From the NCBI GenBank assembly GCA_003164635.1, contig PLTV01000391.1, forward strand, positions 870 through 64,869: a DNA stretch of 64,000 nucleotides, given 5' to 3'. The position numbers were made by a program, and so were the translations under genes. Under the pieces are notes generated by a model. The model searched no databases and was not told the DNA's origin. It was given only the letters and a program-made list of their open reading frames with translations. Shown piece by piece: positions 59,665-64,000 of this stretch. This DNA is from Acidobacteriaceae bacterium. GTDB lineage: Bacteria > Acidobacteriota > Terriglobia > Terriglobales > Acidobacteriaceae. Within the stretch, counting starts at the first letter, position 1; each line of letters starts with the position of its first letter.

Positions 59665-62322
59665 GTGCCGATTTTTCGCCGACTCAAGAATCTGTTCCTG
59701 CGTGCGCGTGTCGATAAGGAAATCGACTCTGAGCTGCGCGCGCATCTGGCCATGCGGATCGATGACTATCGGGCTGCCGGCATGACGGTGGAAGAAGCGC
59801 GGCGCAATGCGCTCGTCCGCTTTGGAAATCCTACGGCAATCAAAGAACGCACAACGGCCGCTGACGCCGCATTGACGCTGGATAGTGTGGGCCGCGATGT
59901 TCGCTACGCACTGAGGCAACTTCGCAAAGCGCCGAGTTTCACGTTTGTGGCGCTGCTGACGCTGGCCCTGGGCATTGGAGCAACGACGGCGCTTTTTAGC
60001 GTGGTCGATGCAGTGATTCTGAAGCCGCTTCCCTTTCCAACCGCGGCGCGTTTAGTTATGCTTGAGTCGTTGATTCTTTCCAGCCATCGTGGCGGCGGCG
60101 CCTCGTATCTTGATTTTCTCGACTGGCGCACGCGGAATCATTCGTTTGAGGGGATGGCGGCATTCCGCACCGGCGATTACACGCTGATCGGCGGGCACGA
60201 CCCCGAACATCTGCAGGGAGCGGGTGTATCGGCGCAGTTGTTTTCGTTGCTGGGGGTGACACCCGCGTTGGGACGCAATTTTATTTCGCAGGAAGATGAG
60301 TTAGCGGCGGCGGGCGGAACGAATGCGGTGATCCTGAGTTATGGCCTCTGGCAACGCGACTTCGGCGGGGACACATCCATCCTGGGCCGCGTTCTTCAAC
60401 TCGGCGATCAACGCTGCACAGTGGTGGGCGTGATGCCGAAGAAGTTCCAGTTTCCCATACAGGCTGAACCCATTGAGTTATGGACGACATTGGCCATGGA
60501 TACGAAAGGTGGCGCCAACGCGCTGACCGCGCAGCGTGGCGCGCACTATCTGGATGTAGTCGCTCTGCTGAAGCCGAAGATCTCGCTTCAACAAGCCGAA
60601 GGGGAGATGGTTGCGATTGTCAGCCAGCTCAACAAGGAACATCCGGAGAATAAGCCGCGTACTGCGCAGCTCGTTCCAGAACTACAAATGCTCACCGGCG
60701 ATCTGCGAACTCCGATGTTTGTTCTGTTGGGGGCGGTCTGCTGCGTGCTATTTATTGTGTGCGCCAACATTGCGAACCTGCTCCTGGTGCGCGCGACGGG
60801 CCGACACCAGGAGATTGCGCTACGCATTGCCCTGGGCGCGAGCCGCGGGCGGGTGGCGGGCCAGCTCTTGGCGGAGAGTCTTGTGCTGAGCCTGCTTGGA
60901 GGCGGTTTCGGCCTTCTGCTGGCAGTCCTCTCGCTGCGGTCTCTTGTCGGGATTATGCCCCCCGACATTCCGCGGATGGAGTCGATTGGGCTTGATGCAC
61001 CTCTTCTCGGCTTTGCGTTCCTGGTTTCGCTGGTGGCAGGCATCCTCTTTGGTCTCGCGCCAGCAATGCAGGCGTCAAAAGTCAACCTGACGGAATCGCT
61101 GAAGAAGACAGGGCGCGGGGGAGGTAGTGCTGACAAAGGAAGGTTGCGCGCGGCGCTTGTTGTGAGCGAGGTTGCTATGGCTGTGGTTTTGCTTCTGGGC
61201 GCTTCTCTGCTGTTGCAAAGCTTTCTGCATCTCACGCGCGTCGATCCTGGATTTGATCCGCATCATGTTTTGACTTTTCAGCTGGACTCGCCGGCAGGCA
61301 TGGACAGCAAACAAATCCCTGAATTCTTCAAGGAAGCTGTCGAACGGATGCGCACAATCCCCGGAGTGCTTTCAGCCAGTGCTTCTGCCTATCTGCCGCT
61401 CACCGGAGATCACATTCGTACGAGCGTGGAAATTGGGGGCCAGCCGCTCGCGTTGGGCTCCCGGCCAATGGCGGACCTGAATATTGTGTCGCCTGGATTC
61501 TTCAGGACATCTGGAACGGCGTTGATGAATGGCCGAGATTTTTCTTCGCAGGACGATCTGAAATCGATACCGGTCGCGGTCGTGAATCGGGCATTCGTGC
61601 GCCAGTTCTTTCCCAACGAGAACCCGATCGGAAAGCAGGTTCGCCCAGGCATCGGGAATGGATACGGGCCCGGCGAGCCGCCCATGCGTGACATTATCGG
61701 CGTGGTGAACGACGCAAAGCAGGACGGTCCTTCTGCGGACCCTACGGCAGAGGTCTATGTACCAATAAGTCAATGCTTTTACGACACCATGTCGATCTTA
61801 ATGCGCACCGAGAACGAACCTGCCGGAGTGGTGAAAGCAGCGCGGGCGCAAGTAGACTCCCTCGACAAGAATCTGCCCATTTATCACGTGAAGACGCTCG
61901 ATCAATATTTTGCCGATTCGCTGGCTTCGCCGCGCTTCAACTCGTTCCTACTGGTGAGCTTTGCGGCATTGGCTTTGCTTCTCGCGCTTCTTGGAGTTTA
62001 CGGCGTGGTCTCGTATGCGGTAGCTCAACGCACACGTGAAATCGGCATTCGCATCGCGTTAGGAGCGACCAGCGCGAATGTGATTCGATCGACGTTATCG
62101 CAGGGCGTGCTGCTGGCGCTTATGGGTGTGGCGCTGGGTGTCGCCGGCGCTTTCGGGCTTGTTCACTTGATTTCCACCATGCTTTTCGGGGTGCGCGCAA
62201 CCGATCCAGTGACGTTTGCTTTGGCACCGCTCGCGCTGCTAGGCGTTGCCGTCATGGCGAGTTACATTCCGGCACGGAGAGCGGCGAAAGTGAATCCGAC
62301 CGTAGCGTTACGAAACGACTGA
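59665..62322 (+). CDS. ADOP-type MacB/FtsX permease
   Basis: 885 residues from the GTG (GAGG nearby). The first 85 residues form the permease-prefix domain (RLKNLFLRARVDKEIDSELRAHLAMRIDDY, MTVEEARRNALVRFGN). There follow a MacB periplasmic core and two FtsX domains, with about eight transmembrane segments: LTLALGIGATTALFSVVDAVILKPLPF first and YGVVSYAVAQRTREIGIRIALGA near the end. This is the Acidobacterial duplicated orphaned permease type, thought to act with an unlinked ATPase in lipid or peptide export or efflux. No ATPase gene is next to it. Function unknown. Confidence 0.92.
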   Translation: MPIFRRLKNLFLRARVDKEIDSELRAHLAMRIDDYRAAGMTVEEARRNALVRFGNPTAIKERTTAADAALTLDSVGRDVRYALRQLRKAPSFTFVALLTLALGIGATTALFSVVDAVILKPLPFPTAARLVMLESLILSSHRGGGASYLDFLDWRTRNHSFEGMAAFRTGDYTLIGGHDPEHLQGAGVSAQLFSLLGVTPALGRNFISQEDELAAAGGTNAVILSYGLWQRDFGGDTSILGRVLQLGDQRCTVVGVMPKKFQFPIQAEPIELWTTLAMDTKGGANALTAQRGAHYLDVVALLKPKISLQQAEGEMVAIVSQLNKEHPENKPRTAQLVPELQMLTGDLRTPMFVLLGAVCCVLFIVCANIANLLLVRATGRHQEIALRIALGASRGRVAGQLLAESLVLSLLGGGFGLLLAVLSLRSLVGIMPPDIPRMESIGLDAPLLGFAFLVSLVAGILFGLAPAMQASKVNLTESLKKTGRGGGSADKGRLRAALVVSEVAMAVVLLLGASLLLQSFLHLTRVDPGFDPHHVLTFQLDSPAGMDSKQIPEFFKEAVERMRTIPGVLSASASAYLPLTGDHIRTSVEIGGQPLALGSRPMADLNIVSPGFFRTSGTALMNGRDFSSQDDLKSIPVAVVNRAFVRQFFPNENPIGKQVRPGIGNGYGPGEPPMRDIIGVVNDAKQDGPSADPTAEVYVPISQCFYDTMSILMRTENEPAGVVKAARAQVDSLDKNLPIYHVKTLDQYFADSLASPRFNSFLLVSFAALALLLALLGVYGVVSYAVAQRTREIGIRIALGATSANVIRSTLSQGVLLALMGVALGVAGAFGLVHLISTMLFGVRATDPVTFALAPLALLGVAVMASYIPARRAAKVNPTVALRND

Positions 62323-62420
62323 GACGAGTAGCGGCGTTTCAGCTGCGTAAACGGTTCTTCTTCTGAATGCAGAGTGGTACATTCAGTTTGGATGGAATCC
62401 CGCGAGCGGAGGCGTTACAC

Positions 62421-63773
62421 ATGCGTGGTAGGTTTCTCGTTCTCATTTTCTCTTCGTGGACGCTTTTATCGCTTCAGGCACGCGCACAATCGGCGGCAGA
62501 ACTGGGCGATCTCAGAGGACTCGCACCAGTGACGGTTCTCTTGACCTCGCCGGAAGGCAAAGCTGCGCTCGACGCGAACCTCAAGGTGACAGGCGGCATC
62601 CAAACGGGCACCATCCACCAATCCACACTTTTGCCGTTTCCCGAGGAGCAAGAGCTGGCTTTACAAGACGCAACCATCACGGGCGCCAATCTTGCAGATC
62701 TTGCCGATGGCCTGGGAACGACGCTGGGAGCGGCCTATCTTGCGCGTGCACATTGCAGCGACGCGAAGCACTGCACCGAAATCTCCAAGGCAGTCGCAGA
62801 GATAATCGCGTACGCGACGACGACTTCGGGTTCTCATTCGAATGCGGGAAAATATCTCTTCGCAAATGAGACCAAGGACGGGACTGCGCCGGTCTCGGAT
62901 GCGGCAGCGGAGATTTTGAGCGAGATGCAGGGGCAAACGGATGTGTTCGGCAAGGCCTATAACCTGCCCGCCGGAAGCCCTGGAGCGGACAAGTTCGGAG
63001 ATTCTCGACCGTTTCAAACAGAGCCGACAGTTACTCGCTTTGAAGGGACGGACTACTTCAATGTCCGCACGGACAATACCGCATACAATCGCGGTCCGAT
63101 GATGAACCTGGTTGATAGTCCCAGTTACCCCAGCGGCCACACGACGTATGGCTATACGGGTGCTTTGCTTCTGGCGCTGATGGTGCCTGAACGTTACCAG
63201 CAAATGATTGCGCGCGGAGCTGAATACGGAAATGATCGGATCATAGTGGGCGCCCATTATGCGATGGACGTGCTCGGCGGGCGCGCGCTGGCAATGCACG
63301 ACGTAGCTCATCTTCTTGCCAACGATCCTGAGTATGCGGGACAGACGGTCAGAGGTGTCTCGACCATCAGGGACTTTCGGGCAGCCCTCGCGGCGGCTCG
63401 CACTGAGCTGACAGCGGCGTTACAGGCCGGATGCGGTAAGAAAATCAGCGAATGCGCGCGGGAAGATATCGGCCGATTCAGCAATGCGGCGGCAAATGCG
63501 GATTTCTATGGAGAAACGCAGACCTACAATCTTGGAGTCGTCTACGCGCAACAAGAGAACTCCGTGGAAGATGTCGGCAAGCTTGCTCATGAAGCGGGCT
63601 ATCTTTTAACCTTCGCGTTTCCTTCTTTGACGTTGGAGCAAGCCGACCGGATTTTGACAGAGACAGAAGGACCGGGGGGCGGATTCCTGGACACCGGGTC
63701 GGAGTTCGGCGTTTATTCGCGGCTCAATTTGTACGCAGCGGCAGAGCGTGCGAAGGCGCTGGAGACACGGTAA
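62421..63773 (+). CDS. Secreted PAP2-family phosphatase
   Basis: 450 residues from the ATG at 62421, which starts a signal peptide (GRFLVLIFSSWTLLSLQARAQ); the open frame begins 18 codons earlier without support. The PAP2/vanadium-haloperoxidase active site is present: SPSYPSGHTTYGYTGALLLA with the catalytic-site Ser-Gly-His and RIIVGAHYAMDVLGG with His and Asp. Likely a periplasmic class A-type acid phosphatase or lipid phosphatase. It lies 98 bp after the ADOP permease gene, perhaps in one transcript. Confidence 0.9.
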   Translation: MRGRFLVLIFSSWTLLSLQARAQSAAELGDLRGLAPVTVLLTSPEGKAALDANLKVTGGIQTGTIHQSTLLPFPEEQELALQDATITGANLADLADGLGTTLGAAYLARAHCSDAKHCTEISKAVAEIIAYATTTSGSHSNAGKYLFANETKDGTAPVSDAAAEILSEMQGQTDVFGKAYNLPAGSPGADKFGDSRPFQTEPTVTRFEGTDYFNVRTDNTAYNRGPMMNLVDSPSYPSGHTTYGYTGALLLALMVPERYQQMIARGAEYGNDRIIVGAHYAMDVLGGRALAMHDVAHLLANDPEYAGQTVRGVSTIRDFRAALAAARTELTAALQAGCGKKISECAREDIGRFSNAAANADFYGETQTYNLGVVYAQQENSVEDVGKLAHEAGYLLTFAFPSLTLEQADRILTETEGPGGGFLDTGSEFGVYSRLNLYAAAERAKALETR

Positions 63774-63869
63774 GCGCTCCGACTCCGGGCACGCCATCGT
63801 TTCGTCGAAACTGCGACATCATGAAAAGTGGTGATGGAAGACGACACAGCAATCGATTCCCGGAAGGTC

Positions 63870-64000
63870 TCACCGCTGTTCCGTCTCGACTGCGGCGATA
63901 AGCGCATCGAGTGCAGATGTTTGTCGCGTCGCATCTCCGGAATCGAACGGTCCTTGCCAGTTCATCCCCAGTTTGTGATTTTCTCCCTGATCTTTCTGCC
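63870..64000 (-). CDS. 3' end of an unidentified minus-strand gene (partial)
   Basis: The last 42 codons of a frame that enters from the right edge and ends with TGA at 63872-63870. The translation ends in SALDALIAAVETEQR and looks like ordinary coding sequence, and the gene would converge with the PAP2 gene at a 96-bp distance. The family cannot be identified from this fragment. Confidence 0.5.
   Translation of the reverse strand, partial: QKDQGENHKLGMNWQGPFDSGDATRQTSALDALIAAVETEQR

Noticed and set aside
63713-63934. 73-codon minus-strand frame at the right edge
   Set aside because: It overlaps the 3' end of the PAP2 gene, and another frame of the same strand (63870-64000) looks more like coding sequence.
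1-64000. CRISPR arrays, tRNA or rRNA genes, insertion sequences
   Set aside because: I found no regularly spaced repeats, no tRNA-like cloverleaf segments, no ribosomal RNA sequence and no transposase or flanking direct repeats by eye.

Overview
The window looks like a chromosomal segment of an Acidobacteriota (Terriglobia-type) soil bacterium. I base this on family content, not on a marker gene. There are two very long TonB-dependent receptors of the carboxypeptidase-regulatory/Oar-like type, a fused ADOP-type MacB/FtsX permease, a large OmpR-winged-helix/TPR regulator, GH106 and GH36-like glycosidases, Tat-exported sugar enzymes and many secreted enzymes. I see no rRNA, tRNA, insertion sequence, prophage or CRISPR array. 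Genes are dense and base usage looks uniform.

Positions 1-23.8 kb form an amino-sugar/galactoside locus. A minus-strand operon runs agaS-like SIS isomerase, nagB-like deaminase, Tat-exported Gfo/Idh/MocA protein, hexuronate-type MFS transporter. Divergent from it is a plus-strand operon: secreted GH36-like glycosidase with a PKD domain, PfkB kinase, KbaZ/GatZ-like protein, APC permease. An M20 metallohydrolase, a TonB receptor, an esterase-like hydrolase, a PQQ-type beta-propeller protein, a DeoR-family regulator and a Tat-exported TIM-barrel-like protein follow. Four inverted repeats built on CGAAA/TTTCG lie at or near predicted promoters, which suggests one DeoR-type regulon. The pathway resembles GalNAc/galactosamine catabolism but has no recognisable AgaA/NagA deacetylase and no KbaY aldolase subunit in the window.

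Positions 23.9-31.3 kb hold an eight-gene minus-strand cassette of envelope proteins. Three carry an N-terminal four-cysteine zinc ribbon, and two of these share the same membrane-anchor module; one ends in an OmpA peptidoglycan-binding domain. A winged-helix/TPR regulator is divergent from it.

Positions 34.5-40.4 kb hold a TonB receptor, an HPr-kinase-like P-loop protein and an MFS transporter in a tight operon. Positions 40.5-50.8 kb hold an OmpR-type two-component system with a coiled-coil porin-like protein and a cupredoxin-like protein, two small c-type cytochromes, a beta-barrel protein, a free-standing CuA-domain protein, a nucleotidyltransferase-like protein and an NHL-type propeller. 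Direct repeats with an 11-bp period lie upstream of three of these units, so a response-regulator regulon is plausible.

Positions 50.9-64 kb are mixed secreted and membrane functions: GH106 rhamnosidase, phospholipase C/acid-phosphatase-like phosphoesterase, multicopper oxidase, DODA-type dioxygenase, ADOP permease, PAP2 phosphatase, and the 3' end of an unidentified minus-strand gene at the right edge.
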